NCBI RefSeq assembly: GCF_905475345.1
Contig: NC_066602.1
Location: 2,473,814 to 2,537,813 of the forward strand
Length of the DNA stretch: 64,000 bases
Reading direction: 5' to 3'
Origin: Vespula vulgaris
Taxonomy: Eukaryota > Arthropoda > Insecta > Hymenoptera > Vespidae
A model generated the notes under the pieces. It was not told the origin of the DNA and made no database searches. It saw nothing but the letters and a program-made list of their open reading frames with translations. Position numbers and translations under genes: made by a program. The stretch's first letter is position 1. The number at the start of each line of letters is the position of its first letter. Shown in pieces: positions 13,484-24,499 of this stretch.

Positions 13484-13485
13484 AG
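13436..13485. repeat. (TA)n followed by (CT)n
   Basis: Eight TA units, then CT units with TTTCT interruptions. Confidence 0.9.
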
Positions 13486-13822
13486 TTCCTCTTATCGGCT
13501 TGCTCAGCAAGAGATTTATCGTCGGTACGCACGCTGATTAAAATTCACCTTTCCCGATGTCGATATAAACGGCCGCGCGCGGAAAGCCGAAGCGATGAGA
13601 GCGGATTATTGAAATTATTCGTAGCACCACGTTGGATGGATATCGCTTGATAGCCGGCAACGAGACTCTGTGTACGTTTACGCACGCACATCTATATTAC
13701 GTGTGTTATGTACGTGTGTTATATGAGAGAAAGAGAGGAAGCTAATGCATTCCTCGAGTTATTCATGAATTTACTTGCTAATATCCTACCGAACGCTTTT
13801 ATTTTCATCACTCTCTTTCTCT

Positions 13823-13825
<3 letters not shown>

Positions 13826-13856
<31 letters not shown>
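13826..13856. repeat. (CT)n microsatellite
   Basis: About 15 CT units followed by TGTCTCTGTC. Confidence 0.95.
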
Positions 13857-13862
<6 letters not shown>

Positions 13863-14598
13863 GTCTCTCCGTCCCTATCTCTCTTTTTCTCTTCTCATAC
13901 ACTCTTTGATACTATTCGATATCGATAAAAATATGTCTCTTGCGATGCAAATGCGTTCTCTCTCTCCATTGGCGTATCTCGCGCGACCTTTCATCCTATC
14001 TCCTCCGAGATAATTTTTACAAAACCGATTTCCTCGTTCGCTCGAATTTCAAATCAACTTGGGGCTATTACTTCAAACCGTTACAATCGAAACTTCGAAA
14101 GGCAATTATTTAATCCATCGATGTGAAACGTATTCCAAACGAAAGTATAAAGTAAGTCTGAGGAGGTACCATTAATAGGGACGGCGAAAAATACGAATAA
14201 AAAAAGAAGAAGAAAAAGAAATAGAAGAAAAAAAAGAAAGAAAATGAAAGAAGGAGAAAAGGAAAGAAAGAAAGAAAGAAAGGAAAAATAGGAACGAAAT
14301 AATTAATAAAAAAAAATAAAAATAAAAAAGATCGCGAATGTATATATATATACATATATACGTATCAAGAAACAATAAACACGTTAAGTAATCTTTTGAA
14401 AGGGATTCTATCAGCACCTTTTAGCAAACGAGTTATATACTAACTCGGCTCTTTGCCCAAAGACTCGCGAGATACAACGATTGATTCGCTATTTAGAGAC
14501 TTCCTGCTAGCCATGATGCTCTACATTAAAATCGAATAATGACCGTCATTATCTCCGATCATTCTTGCCGCGAAGCAGCTGTTCGTAGTACTCGCCGC

Positions 14599-14623
14599 CT
14601 CTCTCTCTCTCTCTCTCTCTCTC
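14599..14623. repeat. (CT)n microsatellite
   Basis: Twelve CT units. Confidence 0.95.
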
Positions 14624-15192
14624 TTTTCCCTTGGATGAGGAATCGAGGGTGTTAGAAGGAGAAGAAAGCAAAAAACGAACTAATAAAAACATAAAAAAAT
14701 AATAAAAAAAAAAGAAAGAAGGAAAGAAAAGTAAAGCAAAAAAAGAATATAAAAGACATATGAAAACTGTTCCTACAGTCGCAGGCTGCTATTTTTACCG
14801 AAAAGCGAATCGTCTGTGTCCGAGGTAAACGCAAAGAGACGTTTGTACGAAAAAGAGAAAGATGAAAAAGAAGTAAGTGAGAAAGAGAAAGATAGAGAAG
14901 AGGGTGTAGAAGAAGAAGAAGAAAAAGGAGAAGAAAAAGGAGAAAGCAAAGGGAGAAGGAGGAGGAGGAGGAGAAGATAGAAACGATTCTCGGTTATTTA
15001 CACTCTCGATAAATATACGATAATGTTATCGCCGTTAAAGCACGACACAGTGCATGAAGCTTTCGAATCCGAGCGGGGAATAGTGAATCGTAATAAAAGA
15101 TCTCGGTAAAGCGAGAGAAGCTTGGACCAGCTCTCTCTCTCTCTCTTTCTCTCTTTCTCTTTCTTCATTTTCTTTTTATTCTCCTTTTCCTG

Positions 15193-15240
15193 CTTCTTCT
15201 TCTTCTTCTTCTTCTTCTTCGACGTCTTCTTCTTCTTCGT
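15193..15240. repeat. (CTT)n with CGA interruptions
   Basis: Nine TTC units, GACG, then more TTC. Confidence 0.9.
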
Positions 15241-16136
15241 CTTCTCTCCTCCAACTCACATCGCATTCCGCCGTCTTAACGACCCGCGCAACGGGGACCG
15301 AAAGTCCGAGATGCCGCGCGCTCGACGTGTCTAAATATAACGAAAACGTATATCTATTCGACATCGAGAGGGAAACGCCGTCGTGCGAGTCTTTAAATCG
15401 GACCTCGACCCTCGCGTGTAAAAAAAAAAAAAAAGAGAGAGAGAAAGAAGGAATAAGAATGAATTGAAAAGTAAAGAAAAAGGGGAAGAAGAAGGAATAG
15501 AATTTTCAAAAAGAAAAAAATATATATATAAAATAAAATACTTCGTATATAATATAGAATTATTATACTTCGAATTCGATCTAATCGAAGAATCATTAGT
15601 AATGATATATATATGTGTGTGCGTGTATGTGTGGATAAGGAATAATATATAATTGATAAAGAAAATTATAAATCATTAGTATTATCGTGGTTAGTTTAAT
15701 TTGTAATTCTCTCGATCAGATATCGATTAGAGTAAACCAAGAGTGTAAGAGAGTAGAAGGGACAAATGAGAAAGAGAGAAAGAGAAAGAGAGAGAGAGAG
15801 AAAAGAGCGGGGGTAGATTTTGTAACGACGAAGGGAAGCGTGATTCGAGGCGTTTATCGCAAATCAGAAAAGGTGAAGTGCGCTCCGTTAGCACGACCAC
15901 CGCAACGAGTTGCGCTCGGTATTCGGTTGTAAAACAGGGGGTTGAATCTATCTCCGTCCTCTCTCTCTCTCTCTCTCTCTCTCGTTCTTCCCTCCTTCTC
16001 TCGTTATCTCTCTCCCTCACTCTGTTCACGTTCATAGTCGCGCGCGCGTCCGTTTCACGCGTGCGATCGCTCACCCAAAGAGGGTGAGTGACGAATAGAT
16101 GGGGATGTAAAAGAGAGAGTGAGAGAAAGAGCGAGT

Positions 16137-16141
<5 letters not shown>

Positions 16142-16172
<31 letters not shown>
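16142..16172. repeat. (AG)n microsatellite
   Basis: About 15 AG units. Confidence 0.95.
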
Positions 16173-16174
<2 letters not shown>

Positions 16175-16560
16175 CACTGGCGTTAGTCATTCACTTCTAC
16201 GCGTTTACGCATACTCACGCGAGTAATGCGGGAACCCTCGCGTGCAACAGTTAAACGTCGAGGTCGACTCGGTTATATGAATTTCGAAAGCGCACCTCGG
16301 CAAACGCAATCGTGGATTTTCGATCCTCGTCAAACGTTCTGTTCTAATTTGAGATTTATTAATATTTTAACGCTAACTGACGAAGAAACCTTCTCCCTCC
16401 TAGCTCTCTTAATTAAGTCCAGTTAGAAAATTACTTTCGATGTCGCGTTCGACTTTATCGATATCTTTCTTTGTTCGAAACGATTGAAGAAACAAAGAAA
16501 CAGAAAAAAGATGGAACGAAATATATTAAATTTGAAGAATTCGATGTAGTAACAACAATG

Positions 16561-16566
16561 ACTTAC
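16561..16566 (-). other. 5' splice donor of the ct exon
   Basis: Read on the minus strand, the exon ends AAG GAC AAA GAG and is followed directly by GTAAGT, a full-consensus donor. The reading frame continues into GTA AGT and reaches a stop inside the intron, consistent with this being the exon end. Confidence 0.85.
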
Positions 16567-16767
16567 CTCTTTGTCCTTGGCCTGCAATTCTTGCTCGAGA
16601 TTGCTATTCGGAGTTCTCCTGGGATTACTAGCGTCGTGTTGCTGCTGCTGATCGCTTCCCTGCGAAGTCTGGGACAATTGGTGTCCCTCAGTCTTAGAGT
16701 TACCATCGTTCGCGGTGGCTAGTTGTTCCTTCAACGCGGACACTTCCTTCTCCGCTAACGTCGCCCT
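16567..16767 (-). CDS. ct: Internal coding exon of homeobox protein Cut (CUX family), N-terminal coiled-coil region
   Basis: Cut/CUX proteins are nuclear transcription factors with an N-terminal coiled coil, three cut repeats and a homeodomain; in insects Cut sets sensory-organ, wing-margin and other cell fates. This exon encodes 67 residues. Residues 1-20 (RATLAEKEVSALKEQLATAN) are a charged heptad-like helix that closely matches, from memory, the insect Cut stretch around RATLAEKEV and, more loosely, the CUX1 stretch RAEVAQREAETLREQL. Residues 21-55 are polar and Q/S/N-rich with a QQQQ run (CTG repeat on the plus strand at 16648..16660), which looks like a linker. Residues 56-67 (LEQELQAKDKE) start the next coiled-coil segment, like CUX1 LEVELAAKEREI. 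The exon is 201 nt, phase 0 at both ends, so skipping it would keep frame. Flanking signals are TTTCAG before AGG GCG ACG and GAG before GTAAGT. No cut repeat or homeodomain exon is present; those should lie past the left edge. Exon identity is secure; the exact family member rests on recalled similarity, not a search. Confidence 0.86.
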
Positions 16768-16800
16768 CTGAAATAAATCGACGATAAGATATTTAGTAAC
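16768..16800 (-). other. 3' splice acceptor and branch site of the ct exon
   Basis: On the minus strand the intron ends GATTTATTTCAG, with a branch-like TACTAA (16793..16798) about 25 nt before the AG. The pyrimidine tract is short, as in many insect introns. An AG two bases further on (TTCAGAG) would also be usable but would shift the frame; phase 0 at 16767 keeps the Cut-like frame. Confidence 0.75.
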
Positions 16801-16950
16801 CTTTCCAATGTTACGAAAGAAGAACGAAAACAAAAATTTGTTTATACACGCGAGTGCGTATGTATATACATATATATGTATAAACTGATAGGATATTTAG
16901 CGACCTTTGTAATGTTACGAAAGAAGAGACAAACATTTGTTTATATATAC
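16783..16950. repeat. Imperfect direct duplication of the ct intron 3' end
   Basis: Two copies of a 59-65 bp unit lie at 16783..16846 and 16887..16945, offset 99-104 bp. The first 41 bp (GATAAGATATTTAG... and GATAGGATATTTAG...) agree at 36 positions, and both copies end TTTGTTTATA. The spacer is TA-rich. On the minus strand the outer copy also carries a CTAAAT branch-like motif and a CAG (16885..16887), so the duplicate resembles a second, upstream 3' splice site. Confidence 0.75.
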
Positions 16951-16983
16951 AATATATATATATACGTATATATAGTGTGTATA

Positions 16984-16988
<5 letters not shown>

Positions 16989-17028
<40 letters not shown>
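16989..17028. repeat. (TA)n microsatellite
   Basis: Twenty TA units, about 220 bp upstream of the ct exon in transcript sense. Confidence 0.95.
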
Positions 17029-17031
<3 letters not shown>

Positions 17032-17331
17032 AGATTATTTGCAGATATGTGTTTATATCGGAATAGATAAGTAAAACTTTTTTTTTCTTTTTCTCTTCGC
17101 CCCCCAACACTTCCCTTGAAAATCCTTTATCCTCTCGATACTACATACGTTTTCGTAATTCAACTCACGGTGTATAAGCGATCGATTAAACGAGCCGTAC
17201 GAGGGGAATAACGAAAGTTTCTCGTGCCAGTTAATAACAATTGTGACGCAAGTTCGAGAGCCGACTGCCGTTTCGCCAACGAAATCGCTTCCGCGCGAAC
17301 GCAGGCACGCACACCGTACACATCGACGCCT

Positions 17332-17364
17332 GCTAGCTAGCTAGCTAGCAAGCTAGGTAGGTAG
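17332..17364. repeat. (GCTA)n and (GGTA)n
   Basis: Self-complementary GCTA units followed by GGTA units. Confidence 0.9.
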
Positions 17365-17882
17365 TTGTAAATTTTCACGATTACTAGACCTCGGATCGTT
17401 GAATTACCGTTACCGTTTAGTACCATGCGAAATTGATCGATTTCGCTTTCCTGCCTCTAATTTTGTGAATAGGAAAAGCTCTCAGCGAAAATAGAAACTA
17501 CGTCTCGCCGTGTTACATTTCTCAAGAACCTTCTCGATAATCTATATCGAAAACTAAAGTGACGTTTACTTAAAGCGATTCGGAAAATAGAAATTTGTAT
17601 AATTCATCAATAATTATATATATATAATATAATAATATACATTAATATATGTATATACATATACAGAAAAAGAAAGAGATATATATATAAATATCAAATT
17701 TCATCGATCATCGAGGCCTTTCATCGAGGATGAAAGAATATTTTCATATATGTAACTTTACAAATTTTCGATGTTATCTTCGATATCTGATTATTCTCAA
17801 AAAAAAAAAAAAAAGTCGAATCTTTCCAATGAACAGAAGAGAGAAAGAGAGAAGAGAAAAAGGAAACTAAACGAAAAATAAA

Positions 17883-17910
17883 ATTCTACGCGTTCGTAAG
17901 AACGTAGAAT
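17883..17910. repeat. Short hairpin with GTAA loop
   Basis: ATTCTAC (17883..17889), bulge GC, GTTC, loop GTAA (17896..17899), GAAC, GTAGAAT (17904..17910). On the plus strand the loop fits the GNRA tetraloop pattern. Confidence 0.8.
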
Positions 17911-18161
17911 AAAAATCAAACTATTACAACTCGCTATCGCGTTTGGTCCTTTCATTTAAATCTTGAGAAGGGACGAGGAGAACGTGCGATGGACGTGATG
18001 GGATTACCTTTTTAAACTTCACCCTGCAAAGTATCTAATAAATATCGTTCGTGGCTCGGTACCTTCGCCTCCCGATATTAATTATAGATGCTTTTATATT
18101 CAAAGTAGCTCGAGCGCTCTCTTCTACCGATAGGCATCCTCTCTTGCCACCGCACTCCAAC

Positions 18162-18212
18162 CCTATGCCCATGCCCATGTACCTATGCTCATACCCATAC
18201 ACCCATATTCAC
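18162..18212. repeat. Degenerate CCCATR array
   Basis: Units such as CCCATG, CTCATA, CCCATA in tandem. Confidence 0.7.
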
Positions 18213-19325
18213 CCCTCTATACTTGCTATAGCTCCACCACAAAACCCACCCTCCACGTGCGGTAATTCCTGCCCCGTTCGTTCGTGTCTCCACCCCTCTT
18301 ACTTTTGGTACCCCTCTATATCTCCTCGACGTACCGTTACCCATCGCGTATCCTCTTCTTCGATCCTGCTGATCCTACCGATGAGAATTCATACATACGC
18401 GTTCTCTTACATACACAAGTATGTATATATGTAAGCACGAATGTGTGTGTGTGTGAAAGGGAAGCTGCAAGAGAGTCCCGATCGATTGGTCGAATCAAAC
18501 AGGTTACGGTAGTACTCCTCGTGTCATTCGTTCGAAAGAAGGGGAGAAACCAGATTCGCTTTGACCATCCATGGTTGCTATCGAATCTCTACTGACCTAT
18601 TATGTACCTATGTATGTATGTATTATGTATATATGTACGGATGTATGGATGTAGAGATTTAATGTAAATTTCGTTAAACGTTCATTCTCGGTTGCTTCTC
18701 CGATACCTACGTACATACGTTCGTACGTTCGTTCTTTCGTTCGTTCGCGAATAATTTTCTTTTTCTTTTTCTTTTTTTTTTCTTTTTCAAGAGATTTCCC
18801 GTCTTTATCTATAATGATCGCAAGAGAAATGAATATTTTATACGTTTGACGTGAACGTACTATACGAAATCGATCAGATTCGTAAAAGAAAGGTCAAAAG
18901 CTACGTACGTACGTATGGATGCATGTGTATATATATATGTATTCATATATATATGATGCGTGTGTATGTGTTATGTATGTATATATATACGTACAAACAT
19001 GCGAGTTAACTCGCTATCGAGTATCGACCCTAAAGCCACGATTGCCGAGGTTAAACGTGTAGTTTCCTTCCTAACACATGCTACTATATAGGCAACTAGT
19101 ACAGGTGCAAAGTTACACCGACCTATCGTAGAATATAGCATTACTAAAGCATTTGATCTAGGACATTTAGTAGTTAGACCTCGGAGAACATCACGTGAAA
19201 CGAATACATGGTGTTTTTCTCGAATAAAAAAATTTGTTCTTTTCTCTTTTTTTTTTTCTTTTATTCCAAAGAAAAAAAATTAAAAAGAATAAAAAAAATG
19301 TTTTTTGCTTTATACACCTTTTTCC

Positions 19326-19326
<1 letters not shown>

Positions 19327-19380
<54 letters not shown>

Positions 19381-19392
19381 GTTGTTATTATT
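19327..19392. repeat. (ATT)n microsatellite
   Basis: About 18 ATT units, then GTTGTTATTATT. Confidence 0.95.
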
Positions 19393-19534
19393 GACCACAC
19401 AACGTTCGCAATAGTACAACGATGCATCATGCGTCTAACAGTAATTGTAAATTAAAACGGAGGAGAATCATTGAAACGAGATGCCAATGAAGGAATCGGA
19501 GAAGGTCGAAAGTCGAGAACTCCTCGTACTACAT

Positions 19535-19625
19535 ACATATATACATATGACGTACGTATATACATATATACATAGATACATAGATACATACATACATCAT
19601 ACATACATATATATATATATATATT
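19535..19625. repeat. TACA/TATA tetranucleotide-rich repeat
   Basis: ACATATATACATA units, TAGATACA units and a TA tail. Confidence 0.85.
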
Positions 19626-20065
19626 TATGTATAAATGATAATCGTTTCTAATCACTTACACGCCATTATTATTATGAAAGATAAACCTATCGTTAAATAA
19701 ACCTTTATCGATTATATTATATTATATTATATCATATATATATATATATATGATATATACGATTGATCTATCAACCATAATATCAACCATACCGTTTCTC
19801 GTCACAGAATATCAAAAAACGAAGAAAAAGAAAAGAAAAAAAAAGAAAAAAAAGAAAGAACAAAAAAAAGGAACTGATTGTTTTTTTCTCTCCACGATTA
19901 GCCTGAACGTTAATTACGATGTTCGAAGAATCACGTGACGAGAAAAGGAGGTACGAAAAACGATGATACTTTGGTGAATCATGGATGAACGTATTGTACG
20001 CCGGATCGTAAGAAGTATAAGAAGTACAGGGAGGGCAAGAGGAAGAGCAAGAGAAGAGCAGTAAA

Positions 20066-20099
<34 letters not shown>

Positions 20100-20914
20100 A
20101 GAGAGGAAGGATGAGAGGTATGGAATAAGATAGAATGAGACGGAAAAGACAAAAAGAGGAAGATAGAAAAGAGATGGAAGTAGTAGGAGCTACGGCAGAT
20201 CGTAATGAGCCATTGTTTCCTGCAAAAAGCCTTGACGATGTTATCGATAATTACGAAATGATACGGGAAGCATAAATATATATCCGAGGAACAGAGTACG
20301 TTAATGTACGGCTGGTTCGAATGGCGGATGCGTATCGATAGCTGTCGAGTCGCATCCTGCATATTTGTCACGTGGGGCACGTCCGCCAGGAAAAGGAGGA
20401 GGGAGGAAGGGAAAGAGGAGGGAGAAAGACAGAAAGATAGAGATAGACGAAGAAGACAGAGACAGAGACAGAGACAAGAGATGCCAAGATACGATTCGTC
20501 GAGATCGATGATAAGGATTGTCCTCGAATAAAATCGGCAAGAATGATGATCTCTTTCGTTCTTCGAAAGATTTCAATCCGAATCGTTATTAAAGAGATTT
20601 CGTAAGGATTTTGATATCGTTATTATCGACGATACGAATAATTTTTATTACGTAACGAATCTGATTCTTTTCTACTTTTTTTTTCTTTTTTTTTCTTTTT
20701 CTCTCTTTCTACGAAGAAAACGTAGCTTTTCTTTTCCGCGAAGAGAATCATTTCGTGTAGTAGAAGGAAGTGTTGTATCGATGATTTTTTGCTGTTTATT
20801 TTTATTTCTTCATTTTTTTCTCTTTCTTTTCGTTTTATTTTCGTTTTTCCTTAACGTGAACCGAGCGATCGGTCGACCAGGTCGAACCACCGCTCGGCAC
20901 GATATTTTACCGCC

Positions 20915-20960
20915 GAATTCGTAATTACTTTAATTGGCTCCAGATGCTAATTAATGACCT
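20915..20960. promoter_or_regulatory. Candidate enhancer core: homeodomain/POU site cluster
   Basis: GTAATTAC (20921..20928), TTTAATTGG (20929..20937) and ATGCTAATTAATG (20944..20956) sit within 40 bp in repeat-free DNA. ATGCTAATTAATG resembles POU/homeodomain composite sites. Function is inferred. Confidence 0.3.
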
Positions 20961-21024
20961 AAACATATGCCGCGTTATATAGATCGCAGTCCGATAGGCC
21001 AAGCATACGTGGCGTTACCCCAGG

Positions 21025-21026
<2 letters not shown>

Positions 21027-21066
<40 letters not shown>
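21027..21066. repeat. (AG)n microsatellite
   Basis: Twenty AG units. Confidence 0.95.
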
Positions 21067-21068
<2 letters not shown>

Positions 21069-21211
21069 GGGGTGAGAACGCATGTGTTTGTCATTACAAG
21101 CTGTACGACGATGTTATCGCTTCTGAATACCTCCCTCTTGCTCCCTCCGTCTTTCTCTATCTCTATTCGTCTCTTCTCTCAATATATGTATATAATATAT
21201 ATATATGTGTG

Positions 21212-21214
<3 letters not shown>

Positions 21215-21257
<43 letters not shown>
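21215..21257. repeat. (TA)n microsatellite
   Basis: About 21 TA units, preceded by a shorter TA/TG stretch. Confidence 0.95.
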
Positions 21258-21259
<2 letters not shown>

Positions 21260-21735
21260 TTCTGTTTCTCCTTCCTCTTCTCTTTTCCAAGATTGACTAA
21301 CCGCCGATCGACTAATCAAAAGAGACTTCACTCGCTTTCGTTGCCAGAGATCCATTTTAAAGCGTCTTCTATGAAATACTCAATCGATATCGATATCGCT
21401 ATTAGAAACGACGAGGAAGAATATAATTTTCTTAAATAAATTACTTAGAAAATTAGCAACAAAATATAATCGATAATGATATATTAATGATTTATAATTA
21501 ATTTGTAAAGAAGTGCAGTGCGTATTTATAGTTGATCGTTCGAGAGTTATATATTTCGTTTGGAAATACGAGGATAAAATAAATGTACTTGTAGACCAGA
21601 AAGAAGAAGTAGAAAAAGAAGAAGTAGAAGAGGAAGAGGAAGAAGAAGCGTGCAGGATGTATAACATCAGGTCCGACACTTCGATCGGGTCGATCACGTT
21701 AAGGCGTTTCGCTTCGCCTCACCACCTTTGCTCTT

Positions 21736-21785
21736 CCTCTTTCTCCTCCTCCTCCTCCTCCTCCTCCTTCTCCTTCTCCTCCTTT
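21736..21785. repeat. (CTC)n / (TTC)n repeat
   Basis: CTC units grade into CTT units. Confidence 0.9.
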
Positions 21786-23195
21786 TCACCCTTCCTTCTT
21801 CACCAACCGATGTGCTCCTCTTACACCCCTTTACAAATTGACGGTTACTCGACTTACCACGGTGCAAAGCTGTTTGCCGATCGATCGGTTACTCACCGAT
21901 TCGATATAGAAACGTAGAAAATCGCACCTTTCTCGATGAACCATCAGCCAATAATAGTGTCTATCTTACGTCTTCGCTTCATACTATTTAAATATTCGAA
22001 TATGCTATTATTCCCTTCTTGTCGATGCAATTTTATTTTATTAGAGATTCGAGATAAATTTAAACGTTATATTAATTATATAATTATTACAAATTATATT
22101 AATTATAATAATTATATATATATATACATAAAAATTAGATAAAATCAGAAAGAGATTTCGAAATTTTCCAAATACAAATTTTAAATGAAAATCTCGTGTC
22201 CTAATAGATAGGAAGATTTCGGACTTAGATATGTTAAAATCGGAATGTTCGAATATATAGGTCGAGAAAACGCGTATACGTGTATATCTATGTACATATG
22301 CACGAATGCATGTGCATAAGTCGCGAACGACATGCGAGAGTGCAACACAGCTGGCGCGCGCGGTCGTGCCCTGTCAAACGCTTCACATTCTTTGTGTCGT
22401 TCGCCATGGTAGAATATCTCGAATAGATTCTCACCCTACCTTGTCCTACCACCACCATCGCCACCACAAAGCGTTCTTTCTATTTTTATCCTACGTGCAT
22501 CCTATCAACGCTGGACTATCCTTTTTTTTCCTTTATACATATATATATATATATCTTTTATTTTTCTTTTCTTTCTTCTTTCAATAGAATTCAGTAGATA
22601 ACTGTAGTTATCAATTTCTATTCTATATCAATTTCTCTTTTCTTTTTTGATCGACATTCTTCCAAGATTTTATCGTTCATATTGATTTAAAAATGATTTT
22701 TATCGTTGCTGTTCTTTTTCTTCTTCTTCATTTTTTTTTATTTCCTTTATATATATATATAAAATTAAGAATAAGCGATGATAGTTTTGTCCTTAGGGCA
22801 ACGCTATTTTCACGACAGGTGTTCGCAATAAGAAAAGAAAAAGTTTTCAAAGCATTGGATCGATAGGTCGGCGATCGATAGACGTCGCGACGCCAACGAC
22901 TGTGTTGTAATCGCGGTTGTCCACGAAAAGCCCCTTCTTCTTCTTCTTCTTCTTCGTCTTCGTTGTCGTGGCTTGTATTATAGGGTGATACAGAAGAGAA
23001 AGAGAGAACGAAGTGCCTTATACCAGTCGCCTTTATAATCTTTCCACGAAAGTACTGTGCGATGGTGGTGGGAGAAAAGCGGGCTACACGGATCAGCCGT
23101 TTATGACTGCCGGTGCTGTTATACTTTTTTCTTTTTTTCTTTCCTCTTTTTTTTTTAAAGACTAAAGGAGAGAGAAAAAGAAAGAGAGAGGAAAG

Positions 23196-23200
<5 letters not shown>

Positions 23201-23232
<32 letters not shown>
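23201..23232. repeat. (AG)n microsatellite
   Basis: Sixteen AG units. Confidence 0.95.
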
Positions 23233-23234
<2 letters not shown>

Positions 23235-23249
23235 AGTGGATGTTGAAAA

Positions 23250-23280
23250 GACTACTACTACTACTATTAGTAGTGGTAGT
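23250..23280. repeat. ACT repeat forming an imperfect inverted repeat
   Basis: An ACT run (23251..23265) is followed by TTAGTAGTGGTAGT (23267..23280), its imperfect reverse complement, right after a 32-bp GA tract. Confidence 0.75.
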
Positions 23281-24133
23281 AAGAGGGAGAGATAAAGAGT
23301 GCAAGAGAGATAGAAAAAGTGAGTGAGGGAGATACTCGCGATATTTCAAATTTTCTCATTACACCTCGATGTGCGAATGATATTCTCACCCTCTTCTTTC
23401 TTTCTTTCTCTTTACAGAGAGATAATGTTAGAGAGACTGATATATATATATATAGAAAGAGAGAGAGAGAGAGAAAGAAAGATAGATAGAAGAGGATATC
23501 CTCATCGACGACGATAGCACGCTGGCGCCATTGGACTTTTTCTCTCTCTCTCTCTTTTCCACCCACCCTCCAATCGCCACCCCAAAACACCCCTCCTTCA
23601 ATCTCACACCAACCAACCATCAGAGCGAACCCCTCTTGTATTTATTATTAAGATATCGACCGGCTCTAAGCCCCAGTAGGATACTGCAATATGCGGCTGG
23701 GAAACACTCGAAGCATACGCAGAGAAAGCCGACGAGATCCTTTCTACTTACTCTCTCTCTCTCTCTCTCTCTTTCTTTCTATCTTTCTTTCTTTCTTTTT
23801 TTTTCTTTCTCCGTTACTCCGTTACTCTCTACGTCTTGTTCTTTTTTTCCCATATTTCTTATCCTACTTTTGCCCTTTCAGTCAAACACCAACGATGCCG
23901 TAACATTCGACGGAAAGAAGAAACGTGAAAAGAGCCGTAGTTCTCAATAATACGCGCTGCTAATAGCGACGATTAAATTTAATTGCGAGTCGGTTCGCGA
24001 CGCGAATCGGTTATCCGCGTCGTCTTTCACGGGTTTCATCGGCATACAGAATGTATATTATTTCCACGTTCTTCCGTGATAAATTAATCGAATCAAATAT
24101 GTGTATGCATGCATGCATGTATGTATATATGTG

Positions 24134-24138
<5 letters not shown>

Positions 24139-24188
<50 letters not shown>
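24139..24188. repeat. (GT)n microsatellite
   Basis: About 25 TG units, preceded by GCAT and TATG units. Confidence 0.95.
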
Positions 24189-24190
<2 letters not shown>

Positions 24191-24407
24191 TGATGTGGGT
24201 GTGAGAGCTCGAGTATGTATTAAAAAGTGTAATAATAAATTAAATAAGAAAAAAGAAAAACAAAAGAAAAGAAAAAAAGGGAAGAAAAAAGAAAATAGAG
24301 AGGAAAAGAAAGGGAAAGAAGAAAATATAATAACGCGAAACAAATTCGTACCTCTTCTCTCTTATAAAAATGTACAACAACAATAAAACGACATAATAAT
24401 AATGATT

Positions 24408-24408
<1 letters not shown>

Positions 24409-24494
<86 letters not shown>
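24409..24494. repeat. (TAA)n microsatellite, longest in the window
   Basis: About 28 TAA units, nearly uninterrupted. Confidence 0.95.

Positions 24495-24499
<5 letters not shown>

Larger units (their letters stand above)
1..16560 (-). other. ct: Intron downstream of the ct exon (partial), no other exon recognised
   Basis: No next ct exon (expected to continue the coiled coil after QAKDKE, then cut repeats and homeodomain) was recognised on the minus strand before the left edge, so this intron is at least 16.5 kb. The exon could have been missed if short or divergent. The stretch is dominated by GA/CT, TA and tetranucleotide repeats with short complex islands. Confidence 0.55.
12401..16560. 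other. Noncoding segment just 3' of the ct exon
   Basis: CTT/CT tract at 13024..13077, TA/CT at 13436..13485, CT at 13826..13856 and 14599..14623, purine-rich DNA at 14170..14335 and 14850..14980, CTT at 15193..15220, CT at 15959..15982 and GA at 16142..16172. No next coding exon of ct was recognised here. Confidence 0.6.
17030..20850. other. Noncoding segment upstream of the ct exon
   Basis: Holds a GCTA repeat (17332..17364), a small hairpin (17883..17910), a CCCATR-like degenerate array (18162..18212), GTAT-type arrays (18600..18660, 18900..19000, 19535..19625), ATT repeat (19327..19392) and A-rich DNA. 20640..20850 is T-rich with nothing else recognised. Confidence 0.6.

Noticed and set aside
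20313..20330. GGTTCGAATGG as a tRNA B-box
   Set aside because: No A-box at the right distance and no cloverleaf pairing seen.
22979..23000. TAGGGTGATACAGAAG, a DNA-transposon-end-like string
   Set aside because: No partner inverted repeat or coding remnant; a single short match is not evidence.
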